Origin: CAZGZD01 sp964530005 | GTDB taxonomy: Bacteria > Patescibacteriota > Microgenomatia > UBA1406 > GWC2-37-13 | Reading direction: 5' to 3' | Assembly: GCA_964530005.1 (NCBI GenBank) | Contig: CAZGZD010000006.1 | Coordinates: 1-39,596, forward strand | DNA: 39,596 nucleotides | Shown: one piece after another, positions 1 to 8,398 of the stretch | How positions within the stretch are numbered: the first letter of the stretch is position 1 | Layout: every line of letters starts with the position of its first letter | Notes under the pieces: generated by a model | Database searches by the model: none | What the model saw: only the letters and a program-made list of their open reading frames with translations | What the model was told of the DNA's origin: nothing | Translations under genes and position numbers: made by a program

Positions 1-1
1 C

Positions 2-1429
2 AAAGTGACAAGTCAGAGTGGTCGTATCGATAAAATTGAGAAATTTGATCCGCTTACTGGTGTGGTTGATGAAAAAGAATCAGATCAAATCATCACTATC
101 TACCCGGCCAAGCACTTTATGACCAGCCCTCAAGCGATTAAAGATGCAGAAAGCCAAATCCGATCAGACCTCGAATCCGAATACAAAGAATTGAAAAAAA
201 GCGGCAAGCTTATTGAGGCTGAGCGACTTCTCAAAAAAGTAAATTATGACCTTGAGATCATTAAAGAAGTCGGGTACGTGAATGGAATTGAGAATTACTC
301 CCGCTACTTTGACGGCCGAAAGCCTGGCGACCCACCACACTCACTTATAGATTACTTTAAGAAAGCTTATGGTGACGAGTTCCTTGTCTTTATAGATGAA
401 TCGCATATGAGCGTTCCGCAGATTCGAGGAATGTACAATGGTGATTGGGCACGAAAGAAAAATCTTATCGACTTCGGATTCCGGCTCAAATCCGCATTCG
501 ACAACCGCCCACTCCGATTTGAAGAGTTTTATGCGTCAGTACCGCGAATCGTATACGTATCAGCGACTCCGGCTCCATGGGAAGTAAATCAGTCCGAGCT
601 CGAAATAGTCGAGAAAAAATACAAAGAGCACGGTGGCACAGTTGAACAACTTGTCCGTCCTACGGGTATACCGGACCCACAGATTCGAATTCATCCAGCA
701 ACTGATGAGATTCCGCACCTTATTGGGGAGATAGAAAAGAGAGTCGCTCGTGGCGAGAAAACGCTGGTCACGACACTTACCAAGAGGACGGCCGAAGACC
801 TTACACTCTATCTTAAGGAAAAAGATATTCGAGCAAGCTATCTACACTCTGATATTTTGACCCTCGAGCGCAGTGACATACTCGACTCTCTTCGTAAAAA
901 TGAGTATGACGTGCTTATTGGCGTCAATCTTCTAAGAGAAGGACTTGATCTGCCTGAGGTGACACTTGTTGCCATACTTGATGCAGACCGTGAAGGATTT
1001 TTGAGGTCTCGGACTGCACTGGTTCAGATTATGGGACGAGCAGCTCGAAATATAGATGGTGAAGTGATCCTGTATGCGGACACGCTGACCGGCTCAATAA
1101 AAGAGGCCATGGCCGAGGTAGACCGCCGGCGCGAACATCAGCTCAAATATAATAAGGAGCACGGCATAACAGCCAAGACGATTCTAAAGCCTATTCGAGA
1201 GAGGATTGCTGAGAAACATGACGCAGTAGGCTTTGAAGCTGAGTATGATACAATCTTAAATCCTGAAGTCACGAACTTTCTGACCTCAATTGATTCAGAC
1301 GGACTGACTCCATATGACAAAAAGCGAGTTATCAAAAAGCTTGAGCGCGAGATGAAAGAGCAGGCGAGCGCGATGAATTTTGAGCTGGCTATACAAATTA
1401 GAGATAAGATCAGAGAAATCAAAACTTAA
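2..1429 (+). CDS. uvrB: UvrABC excinuclease subunit B, 5' end outside the window
   Basis: UvrB is the DEAD-type helicase subunit that receives DNA damage from UvrA and forms the pre-incision complex with UvrC. About 475 residues are present; the N-terminal Walker A region lies outside the window, and the frame is open through base 2, so the GTG at 5 is not a real start. Visible motifs are the YVSATPAPWE helicase segment, RPTG-DP at the domain junction, the LLREGLDLPEV and DADREGFLRS blocks, and the QIMGRAARN helicase motif VI. A C-terminal UVR domain (last ~40 residues, KRVIKKLEREMKEQ... FELAIQIRDKIREIK) is the known contact for UvrA and UvrC. The uvrA start follows 8 bases after the stop, so the two are cotranscribed. 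Confidence 0.97.
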   Translation, partial: KVTSQSGRIDKIEKFDPLTGVVDEKESDQIITIYPAKHFMTSPQAIKDAESQIRSDLESEYKELKKSGKLIEAERLLKKVNYDLEIIKEVGYVNGIENYSRYFDGRKPGDPPHSLIDYFKKAYGDEFLVFIDESHMSVPQIRGMYNGDWARKKNLIDFGFRLKSAFDNRPLRFEEFYASVPRIVYVSATPAPWEVNQSELEIVEKKYKEHGGTVEQLVRPTGIPDPQIRIHPATDEIPHLIGEIEKRVARGEKTLVTTLTKRTAEDLTLYLKEKDIRASYLHSDILTLERSDILDSLRKNEYDVLIGVNLLREGLDLPEVTLVAILDADREGFLRSRTALVQIMGRAARNIDGEVILYADTLTGSIKEAMAEVDRRREHQLKYNKEHGITAKTILKPIRERIAEKHDAVGFEAEYDTILNPEVTNFLTSIDSDGLTPYDKKRVIKKLEREMKEQASAMNFELAIQIRDKIREIKT

Positions 1430-1437
1430 ATAGAAAT

Positions 1438-4314
1438 ATGAACGATCTTATTAAAGTCCGTGGAGCTCGCCAGCACAACCTTAAAAATGTTGATGTCGAT
1501 ATTCCCAAGAACAAGCTTGTAGTGATGACCGGCGTATCCGGGTCAGGCAAATCATCCCTTGCATTCGACACGATCTATGCCGAGGGTCAGCGCCGCTATG
1601 TCGAGTCTCTCTCAGCATATGCCCGCCAGTTCTTGGGAATTATGGATAAACCGGATGTTGATACAATAGAGGGGCTGTCTCCTGCAATATCAATTGACCA
1701 AAAGACAGCGTCTCATAACCCCCGATCCACAGTCGGTACAGTGACTGAGGTATATGATTACCTGAGGCTTCTGTATGCCCGTATAGGCCGCCCAACTTGC
1801 CCAAACTGCCATATTGAGATTACCAAGCTCTCACTTGACGAGATTGTAGATCGAATTCTTGATGATGTGAAAGCAAAAGTAGCAGACGATAAGCTCAAAC
1901 CGCATTCTTTTAAGCTATTCTCACCTGTTGTTCGTGGCAAAAAAGGTGAATTTGTTGATCTTTTTGCCAATCTACTTGCAAAAGGTTATCGCAAAATTCG
2001 GGTAGACGGCCGAGAAGTGGAAGCTGATGGCGATCTTTCCCTAATAAAAACAAATAAGCACACAATTGAGGTTGAGATCGACTCTTATTCGTTAATGAAT
2101 AAAGACATCAAAGATCCTATATTTACGTCCAATCTTCGCTCACGCTTGTCCGAGTCAGTGCAGCAGGGATTATCTCTTTCAGATGGCTTGGTAATCCTAA
2201 GGGCAGCAGATAGTGAAAGTCTGTATTCTGAGAAGTTCTCCTGTCCCAATTGCGGACTCGCGCTTCCTGAGCTTGAACCACGTCTTTTTTCCTTCAACTC
2301 GCCCCTTGGGGCCTGTGAGGGATGCCGAGGACTTGGCACAGTCTATAAAATCGATCCAGATCGTATACTCAATCCGCGCCTCACAATAAATGAAGGTGGA
2401 ATTCTTCCTTTTAATAAACTATTTTTCCAAAATACGTGGTATATACGCCTTCTGAAGGTGGTGTCAGACGAGGAAGGAATTGATTTTAACTTAGCGATCA
2501 AGAATTTGAGCGATAAGCAGCTCAGCACATTGCTCCATGGGACTAAAAAGACATATGAGGTGCATGGTCAGAATAGATTCGGGAAAGCCACATCAATTTA
2601 TGAAAAATTCGATGGGATAGTGGGCGAACTTGAGCGACGCTTTTTCGATAGTGATTCTGGCCAGTCATACGACCTCCACAAATATATTAAAGAAGAAATA
2701 TGCCCGGCATGCGAAGGTAAAAGACTAAAGAAAGAGATTTTGGCTGTGTTTATAGACAAACGCAATATTGCAGATATCTGCGAGGAATCAATCGATAAGC
2801 TCACTAAGTATTTTGACAAAGATCTCATCCCAAAGCTCAATCAGTATGAGCTTGAAGTGGGCCGTAGCATAATCCGTGAGATTATTACTCGACTTACATT
2901 CCTAAACAATGTAGGTCTATCATATCTCACAATCTCTCGGGCTGCCAGATCGCTCTCTGGTGGTGAGCTTCAGCGCATCCGTCTCGCCTCACAGATTGGG
3001 ACAGGACTGACAGGTGTGCTCTATGTGCTTGATGAGCCTTCAATTGGGCTTCATCCAAAAGATGTGTCGGCCCTTCTTAAGACCCTCAATGATCTGAAGG
3101 ATCTGTCCAATTCACTGCTTGTTGTCGAACATGATCGCGAGACAATAGAGGCGGCAGACTATATTATTGAACTGGGCCCGCATGCGGGTGCCGAAGGCGG
3201 AAAAGTCATGTTCGCAGGTACACTTGATGAGATTAGACAAAGCACAAAATCCCTGACCGGTGCTTACTTGTCTGAGAAAAAGAAGATCGTATTTCCCAAG
3301 AGAGAACTAAACATGGGAGTTGGGCAGCTTACCCTTCACAAAGCTTCTGAGTACAACCTTAAAGACATAAACATCTCTATCCCACTTGGGAATTTGGTCG
3401 CTGTTACTGGCGCATCTGGATCTGGCAAATCCACACTTATCGTAGATACCCTATATCCAGCACTTAAATATCATATTGCGGGCACATATTCAGAAAAGAT
3501 GGGGACATATCAACGCCTTGATGGATTCCACTATATCAATCGAGTATATCTTGTGGATCAGTCTCCAATTGGTCGCACACCAAGGTCTAATCCAGCAACG
3601 TATACTGGCTTTTTCGACGACATTCGAGAGCTCTATTCGACGACTCTTGAAGCTAAAGCTCGCGGCTATAAAAAAGGAAGATTTTCTTTTAATCTCAAAG
3701 GCGGACGCTGCGAAAAGTGTCAGGGAGCTGGAGTCATAAAGATTGAGATGCAGTTCTTATCTGACGTATATGTGACGTGTGATGTATGCAATGGACATCG
3801 CTACAACAAAGACACGCTTGAGGTCACCTTCAAAGGTAAAAGCATCTATGAAGTGCTTGAGATGACGGTGGATGAGGCCATAGATTTTTTCAAAAATCAC
3901 GACTCAATCTATGTCAAGCTCCAGTTTTTGCAAGACGTAGGGCTTGGATATATACAGCTTGGCCAAGCCGCCCCGACTTTTTCAGGAGGAGAGGCACAGA
4001 GAATCAAGCTTGCCAATGAGCTCTCTCGGCGGGATTCAGGCCATACGATGTATATTCTGGATGAACCCACAACAGGTCTTCACTTTTACGATATCGAGAA
4101 GCTGCTCACGACTCTTTATAAGCTTGCTGAGAAAAATAACACCGTCGTGATCATCGAGCACAACCTCGATGTGATCAAAAACTGCCAGTATATAATCGAC
4201 CTGGGACCAGAGGGAGGAGACCGAGGAGGCGAGCTTTTGTATCAGGGCGAGACAGAGAAGATTGTTAGCGTCACAAGATCGCACACAGCACGTTATCTTA
4301 AAAAGTACCTGTAA
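1438..4314 (+). CDS. uvrA: UvrABC excinuclease subunit A
   Basis: UvrA is the dimeric ABC-type ATPase that scans DNA for lesions and loads UvrB. At 958 residues it is of normal family length. It has two ATPase modules: Walker A GVSGSGKSS near residues 32-40 with signature LSGGELQRIRLA, and a second Walker A GASGSGKST with signature FSGGEAQRIKLA. Cysteine pairs of the zinc modules are present (CPNC twice, CEGC, CPAC-type, and CEKC...CDVC in the second half). Both Walker B segments end in LDEPS/LDEPT. The ATG has no clear Shine-Dalgarno sequence and follows uvrB by 8 bases. An imperfect stem (AGCTTA...TAAGCT, 4314-4332) lies right after the stop and before the next promoter. Confidence 0.98.
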   Translation: MNDLIKVRGARQHNLKNVDVDIPKNKLVVMTGVSGSGKSSLAFDTIYAEGQRRYVESLSAYARQFLGIMDKPDVDTIEGLSPAISIDQKTASHNPRSTVGTVTEVYDYLRLLYARIGRPTCPNCHIEITKLSLDEIVDRILDDVKAKVADDKLKPHSFKLFSPVVRGKKGEFVDLFANLLAKGYRKIRVDGREVEADGDLSLIKTNKHTIEVEIDSYSLMNKDIKDPIFTSNLRSRLSESVQQGLSLSDGLVILRAADSESLYSEKFSCPNCGLALPELEPRLFSFNSPLGACEGCRGLGTVYKIDPDRILNPRLTINEGGILPFNKLFFQNTWYIRLLKVVSDEEGIDFNLAIKNLSDKQLSTLLHGTKKTYEVHGQNRFGKATSIYEKFDGIVGELERRFFDSDSGQSYDLHKYIKEEICPACEGKRLKKEILAVFIDKRNIADICEESIDKLTKYFDKDLIPKLNQYELEVGRSIIREIITRLTFLNNVGLSYLTISRAARSLSGGELQRIRLASQIGTGLTGVLYVLDEPSIGLHPKDVSALLKTLNDLKDLSNSLLVVEHDRETIEAADYIIELGPHAGAEGGKVMFAGTLDEIRQSTKSLTGAYLSEKKKIVFPKRELNMGVGQLTLHKASEYNLKDINISIPLGNLVAVTGASGSGKSTLIVDTLYPALKYHIAGTYSEKMGTYQRLDGFHYINRVYLVDQSPIGRTPRSNPATYTGFFDDIRELYSTTLEAKARGYKKGRFSFNLKGGRCEKCQGAGVIKIEMQFLSDVYVTCDVCNGHRYNKDTLEVTFKGKSIYEVLEMTVDEAIDFFKNHDSIYVKLQFLQDVGLGYIQLGQAAPTFSGGEAQRIKLANELSRRDSGHTMYILDEPTTGLHFYDIEKLLTTLYKLAEKNNTVVIIEHNLDVIKNCQYIIDLGPEGGDRGGELLYQGETEKIVSVTRSHTARYLKKYL

Positions 4315-4338
4315 GCTTATGCTCAGTAAGCTGTGGCG

Positions 4339-4350
4339 TATAATGTGATA
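4339..4350 (+). promoter_or_regulatory. -10 element for a leaderless transcript of the transglutaminase gene
   Basis: TATAAT at 4339-4344 is followed by 6 bases and then the ATG at 4351. Transcription normally starts about 7 bases after the -10, which here is the A of the start codon. The element decides between the upstream GTG (4333) and ATG 4351 in favour of the latter, because the GTG overlaps the promoter. Confidence 0.6.
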
Positions 4351-6171
4351 ATGAAGAGAATATTTAATATAGTCCTCCTTATTTTTTTCTTCATCTTTAT
4401 TATTCCTCAGGTGAGTTTTGCGCGGGATTATATTGCAGACTATAATGTTGAGTACTTTCTCAATGAGCAAAATGCAGAGATTAATTCACGTGTCAAATTC
4501 GGGATAAAGCTCACAAATCTTAAGACTGAGGTGTATGTCCGTCGCTTTGGTCTCTCTTTTCCTAAAAGCTTCACTATCTCCAATTTAGAAGCTGAGGCAG
4601 ACGGTGTTCATATCAATCCAAAAGTCACCACTGAGGGCACTCAAACTATTGTTCAGTTGGATCTTCCCAATCCAAAAAGAGGTAAAGATAGCGTCAACAA
4701 TCTCACTCTTTCGTTTGATCAGACCAATCTTTTTCAGATATCCGGCACCATCTGGGAGGTAATTCTCCCCACTTTGAAAGGCGAGAGTAAGGGAGAATAC
4801 AAAGTCACAGTCCATCTTCCATCAAGCACTCCTCGTAAGATTGCAATAGCCAAGCCCAGACCAAGTGGAATAAAGGGTCATGATATATGGTGGGATAATC
4901 CAGCCAATTCCACAATCTATGCAGTATTTGGCGATACACAAAACTACAAAATGAATCTTACCTATAATCTTCAAAATGAAAAAGTCAAAAGACAAGATCA
5001 AGAAATAGCTCTCCCGCCAGATACTCTATATCAAAAAGTATTTATAGAATCACTCAGTCCAAAGCCTCTGAAGGTAAGGACCGACGAAGATGGCAATTAT
5101 CTTGCAACATATGCGATAAATCCTAAGCAAAAGTTGACTGTCAGCTATGCTGGTGTGGCACAGCTCACCACATCCACACGACCTGAAGTGCACGCTCTTC
5201 AATCGACCATCATCAAACAGCAAGAGCAATATCTACTCACAAATCGGCCCCTGTGGAGTATTCAAAGCCCTGAGAAGTACAGCACTCTAAAAAGCCCAAA
5301 TGATATATACAAATTTGTCGTCTCCTCGCTTTCCTACAACTATGACAAACTCAGAACCAACGTTGGACGAGTGGGGGCTCAAAAAGCGCTTTCAAATCCC
5401 ACAAGCGCTGTCTGTACAGAATTCTCAGATACATTTGTGGCTCTTGCGAGGGAAAAGGGCATACTTTCGCGTGAGGTAGAGGGCTATGGATACTCTAAGG
5501 ATCATGCGCTTCGTCCGCTTTCCTTGGTCTCCGACATTTTACATTCGTGGCCGGAGTACTATGACAAGGACTCTCAAAGATGGATAGCGATTGACCCCAC
5601 ATGGGAGAGCACATCTGGAATTGATTACTTTACGTCACTTGATCTAAACCACATTGTATTTGCTATTCATGGTCAGGATACGACAAATCCACGTCCTGCA
5701 GGATCCTACAAAATAGGAAATTCCAAAGACATCAGTGTTCAGCCCACAAGCACCACACCGACTGAAATAAACAAGCTTGCAGTCTCAGACCTCAAGATCC
5801 CAACTCAGATCAACGACAAGGAGTCCCACGACTCCCAATTTACGATAGAGAATCAAGGAAATACATCCGTATGGGGAATCCCCCTCAACTTCCAGTCTGA
5901 AGATATTATTGCTCGTATGTCTGAAACCCAGATTACTCAATTGGCACCTTATGAAAAGAAGAATGTGCGATTTACAATTCAAGCAAAGCACAAGGGCCAG
6001 AAAAAAAAGGCAGAATTGATACTGATAGTGGGCAATGAGCAAAAGATTATGCGCCAAGTACTTATACTTCCATATTCTCAGGATCTTGGGATCAAAGTCG
6101 TCTATGTCTTTTTGGGAATTTGTATTGTAATAATCTTTATCAGAATCTCGACAATAAGAAAAAGGAAATAA
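4351..6171 (+). CDS. Exported membrane-anchored transglutaminase-like protein
   Basis: This 606-residue protein starts with a signal peptide (MKRIFNIVLL... FAR, about residues 1-24) and ends with one membrane segment (about 575-600) followed by a basic tail (IRKRK), so the bulk should face outward. The middle carries a transglutaminase/protease-like core: Cys355 in SAVCTEFSDTF, His398 in ILHSWPEYY and Asp415 in AIDPTW form the expected triad. Beta-rich regions lie before it, and a CARDB-like stretch follows (NQGNTSVWGIPLNF). Such proteins cross-link or cleave amide bonds, often in cell-wall or peptide substrates; the substrate here is unknown. It sits between uvrA and uvrC with its own promoter, so the location need not imply a repair role. 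The start is set by the signal peptide and by TATAAT 6 bases upstream. Confidence 0.85.
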   Translation: MKRIFNIVLLIFFFIFIIPQVSFARDYIADYNVEYFLNEQNAEINSRVKFGIKLTNLKTEVYVRRFGLSFPKSFTISNLEAEADGVHINPKVTTEGTQTIVQLDLPNPKRGKDSVNNLTLSFDQTNLFQISGTIWEVILPTLKGESKGEYKVTVHLPSSTPRKIAIAKPRPSGIKGHDIWWDNPANSTIYAVFGDTQNYKMNLTYNLQNEKVKRQDQEIALPPDTLYQKVFIESLSPKPLKVRTDEDGNYLATYAINPKQKLTVSYAGVAQLTTSTRPEVHALQSTIIKQQEQYLLTNRPLWSIQSPEKYSTLKSPNDIYKFVVSSLSYNYDKLRTNVGRVGAQKALSNPTSAVCTEFSDTFVALAREKGILSREVEGYGYSKDHALRPLSLVSDILHSWPEYYDKDSQRWIAIDPTWESTSGIDYFTSLDLNHIVFAIHGQDTTNPRPAGSYKIGNSKDISVQPTSTTPTEINKLAVSDLKIPTQINDKESHDSQFTIENQGNTSVWGIPLNFQSEDIIARMSETQITQLAPYEKKNVRFTIQAKHKGQKKKAELILIVGNEQKIMRQVLILPYSQDLGIKVVYVFLGICIVIIFIRISTIRKRK

Positions 6172-6193
6172 CAATCGTTTGCTTTTTAATTAT

Positions 6194-6211
6194 TTGGTAG
6201 TAAACTACCAA
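6194..6211 (+). promoter_or_regulatory. Perfect inverted repeat ahead of an orphan gene
   Basis: TTGGTAG-TAAA-CTACCAA is a perfect 7-base inverted repeat ending 3 bases before the ATG at 6215. It could be an operator covering the start site, a 5' hairpin, or a weak terminator for the preceding gene. There is no T run, which argues against a terminator. Confidence 0.45.
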
Positions 6212-6214
6212 TGT

Positions 6215-6784
6215 ATGGGTGAAAGAAGTCCAATAACACCACTCATCACGCCTGGTACCCCTGTATCATTGACTGAGGTATGGGGAAACCCATTAGATGA
6301 TAATCGACCCGTCAGTCTAAGAACTTATAGGCAGGCTATCAATAGAGTAAGACGAAGAAATCAACTTCACCCTATAGAAGACACAGTGCACTCAGATAGT
6401 CGTGGAGTATTTCACGCTGCTGAAAACCGAGATCTGTATCGAGTTTTGACCAAAGTACTCAGCACAGCCGCTATTAGTAGACGTGCCTTGAGGGAATTGT
6501 GGATCGATCTAGATACAGGACTACAACCACCTTTAGTTCCTTCTCTTTTACCACCGACTGATGGTCTTGTAAGATACTTAAGTGATCCTGAGCTTGGAGT
6601 TGTGTATCATTCGGTGAAAGGATTTCACCACCCTACACTCAACCATATGCTTAGTAGATCAGTGTTTCCAGGTGTGTATGTTGCTTGGTTACAGGCAGAT
6701 TTACAATCATCAGAGCTTCGTTATTCAAGTCACTTGATAGGCTCAAATCGACTTCCACCAGGAAAAAAACCAGCTAAGTCTTAA
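6215..6784 (+). CDS. Hypothetical protein, orphan
   Basis: I do not recognise this protein of about 189 residues. The open frame extends upstream to a TTG at 6179, but ATG 6215 (MGERSPITPL) is the more likely start, since the inverted repeat at 6194-6211 lies in the extension. It has no signal peptide or membrane segment, is rich in Arg, Pro and Ser, and has a basic stretch INRVRRRNQ near residue 40. It lies alone between the transglutaminase gene and the uvrC promoter. It uses fewer GAG and CTT codons than the flanking core genes. No function can be assigned. Confidence 0.6.
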   Translation: MGERSPITPLITPGTPVSLTEVWGNPLDDNRPVSLRTYRQAINRVRRRNQLHPIEDTVHSDSRGVFHAAENRDLYRVLTKVLSTAAISRRALRELWIDLDTGLQPPLVPSLLPPTDGLVRYLSDPELGVVYHSVKGFHHPTLNHMLSRSVFPGVYVAWLQADLQSSELRYSSHLIGSNRLPPGKKPAKS

Positions 6785-6812
6785 CTTCGTTTTAATATAT
6801 AAAAGGTAAGTA

Positions 6813-6826
6813 TATAATTAGAGCCT
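6813..6826 (+). promoter_or_regulatory. -10 element of uvrC
   Basis: TATAAT at 6813-6818 ends 8 bases before the uvrC ATG, leaving at most one or two bases of leader. There is no Shine-Dalgarno sequence. Confidence 0.6.
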
Positions 6827-8140
6827 ATGGACGCTGATATTACTTGGATTTCTATTGATAAGAAAAAGAAGGCGCAAGATCTACCTTCGTCAAATGGTGT
6901 ATATCTTTTTTGCAAAGGAAGGCAGGTATTGTATGTAGGGAAGTCCATAAACATAAGGGCCAGAGTCGCCTCTCATATTGAGAATGCTAAGCTTGATCGT
7001 AAAGAAAATAGAATTATAGAAGAGGCGACTGAAATAGGGTATTTTGTCACAGACTCAGAATTTGCTGCTCTTATTCTTGAGTCGACACTCATTCGCAAGC
7101 ATCATCCTCACTACAACGTCCGGTGGAAGGATGACAAAAGCTACATCTACATCAAGATTACAAAAGAGACCTACCCCAAAATCTATGCCACTCGCCAGGA
7201 CCATGACAAAAAATCATATTATTTTGGGCCGTTTTCTTCTACAAAGGTTGTCCGCGAATTACTTCGCTCTATCCGCCGGGTATTTCCATATTGCAGTCAG
7301 CGAAAGATTGGTCGAATTCCTTGTTTTTGGTCCAAGATAGGGCTTTGTGATCCGTGCCCAAACTCAATTGAGAAAACATCAGATTCTGAATTAAAAAAGC
7401 GTCTTGAAAGCAAATACAAAGCCAATATACGGGCAATCAAGCGAACCTTTGAGGGCAAATCAGAAGTAGTGCTCAAATCCATGAAAAGTGAGCTCAAGAA
7501 ACTAACTCTGTCTGAGCAGTTTGAGAAAGCCATACAAGTCAGGGACAGAATCTATCGGCTCGAGCATCTTGTATTCCACAGATCATTCACGACCGGCTCA
7601 GCAGACCTATATAATAAGCTTGAGGATGGAGTAGTCACCCTCGAAAAGCTACTTGTTCAGTATTTTCCCAACCTTCAAAGGATCGAGAGGATTGAATGCT
7701 ATGATATAAGCAACCTGTCATTTCTCGAAGCTACAGCATCCATGGTAGTCATGACTCGAGGAATGATAGATAAGTCTCAATATAGAAAATTCAAAATATC
7801 CAAAAGTCAGCGCAAGTCTGATTTTCATATGCTTGACGAGGCTCTTCATAGACGCTTTCGCAACTCGTGGCCTGAACCTGATCTAATAGTTGTGGATGGA
7901 GGCAAGCCTCAGGTAAGAATTGCCTTAAAGGCTAGAGCACAAGCCGGGAAGTCTATTCCGATTATAGGACTTGCTAAGAACCCCGACCGTGTTGTCATTG
8001 GTAATTCTTACTTACCAACCCTTAGACTATCTCGGGACAATGCCGCCCTCAACGCACTTTCGCTTCTTCGCGATGAATCTCACAGATTCGCCAAAAAGTA
8101 TCACCTGTACCTACGAAGCAGTAAGCTCCTCACAAATTAG
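6827..8140 (+). CDS. uvrC: UvrC excinuclease subunit, short form without C-terminal HhH
   Basis: UvrC makes both incisions beside a lesion held by UvrB. The protein has 437 residues against about 600 in most bacteria. The N-terminal GIY-YIG nuclease is intact (GVYLF 24-28, YVGKS 36-40, NIRAR 42-46, Glu85 in LILESTLIR) and should cut 3'. A UVR domain (about 213-243) contacts UvrB. The RNase H-like 5' nuclease retains Asp293 in ECYDISN, Asp357 in VVDGG and His419 in DESHRFA. Only 18 residues follow His419, so the tandem helix-hairpin-helix DNA-binding domain is absent rather than frameshifted. The cysteine cluster CSQRKIGRIPCFWSKIGLCDPC (about 156-177), seen in many UvrC proteins, is present. 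It completes a uvrBA-uvrC neighbourhood. Confidence 0.95.
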   Translation: MDADITWISIDKKKKAQDLPSSNGVYLFCKGRQVLYVGKSINIRARVASHIENAKLDRKENRIIEEATEIGYFVTDSEFAALILESTLIRKHHPHYNVRWKDDKSYIYIKITKETYPKIYATRQDHDKKSYYFGPFSSTKVVRELLRSIRRVFPYCSQRKIGRIPCFWSKIGLCDPCPNSIEKTSDSELKKRLESKYKANIRAIKRTFEGKSEVVLKSMKSELKKLTLSEQFEKAIQVRDRIYRLEHLVFHRSFTTGSADLYNKLEDGVVTLEKLLVQYFPNLQRIERIECYDISNLSFLEATASMVVMTRGMIDKSQYRKFKISKSQRKSDFHMLDEALHRRFRNSWPEPDLIVVDGGKPQVRIALKARAQAGKSIPIIGLAKNPDRVVIGNSYLPTLRLSRDNAALNALSLLRDESHRFAKKYHLYLRSSKLLTN

Positions 8141-8146
8141 ATATGA

Positions 8147-8160
8147 TATAATAGAAAAGT
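8147..8160 (+). promoter_or_regulatory. -10 element of secG
   Basis: TATAAT at 8147-8152 ends 8 bases before the secG ATG, just after the uvrC stop. It suggests a separate start for secG and the following gene. Confidence 0.5.
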
Positions 8161-8373
8161 ATGCGAATAGCTCTTCTGATCGCCAATATCATACTCTCAA
8201 TTTTGATTGTACTTTTTATCCTTATTCAAGGCAAAGGGGCAGGACTGGGAAGTGCTTGGGGTGGGGGAGGAGAAGTATTCCAGACTAGACGAGGAGTCGA
8301 AAAGCTCACACTTCAAATTACAATTGCGCTTATTGTGATATTTTTTGTCTTGTCCGTCATTAATCTCTTGTAA
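8161..8373 (+). CDS. secG: Preprotein translocase subunit SecG
   Basis: The 70-residue protein has two membrane helices (about 3-22 and 50-69) flanking the characteristic short loop IQGKGAGLGSAWGGGGEVFQTRRG. This loop pattern, with its glycine run and F-TRRG motif, is diagnostic for SecG, an accessory subunit of the SecYEG channel. It lies between uvrC and a solute-binding protein gene that starts 25 bases downstream, so the last two are probably one transcript. Confidence 0.93.
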   Translation: MRIALLIANIILSILIVLFILIQGKGAGLGSAWGGGGEVFQTRRGVEKLTLQITIALIVIFFVLSVINLL

Positions 8374-8398
8374 AATCAGTTCAATAAACTAAGCCTTC

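Noticed and set aside
4333..4350. GTG start for the transglutaminase-like protein
   Set aside because: It overlaps the -10 hexamer and would put extra residues before an otherwise typical signal peptide.
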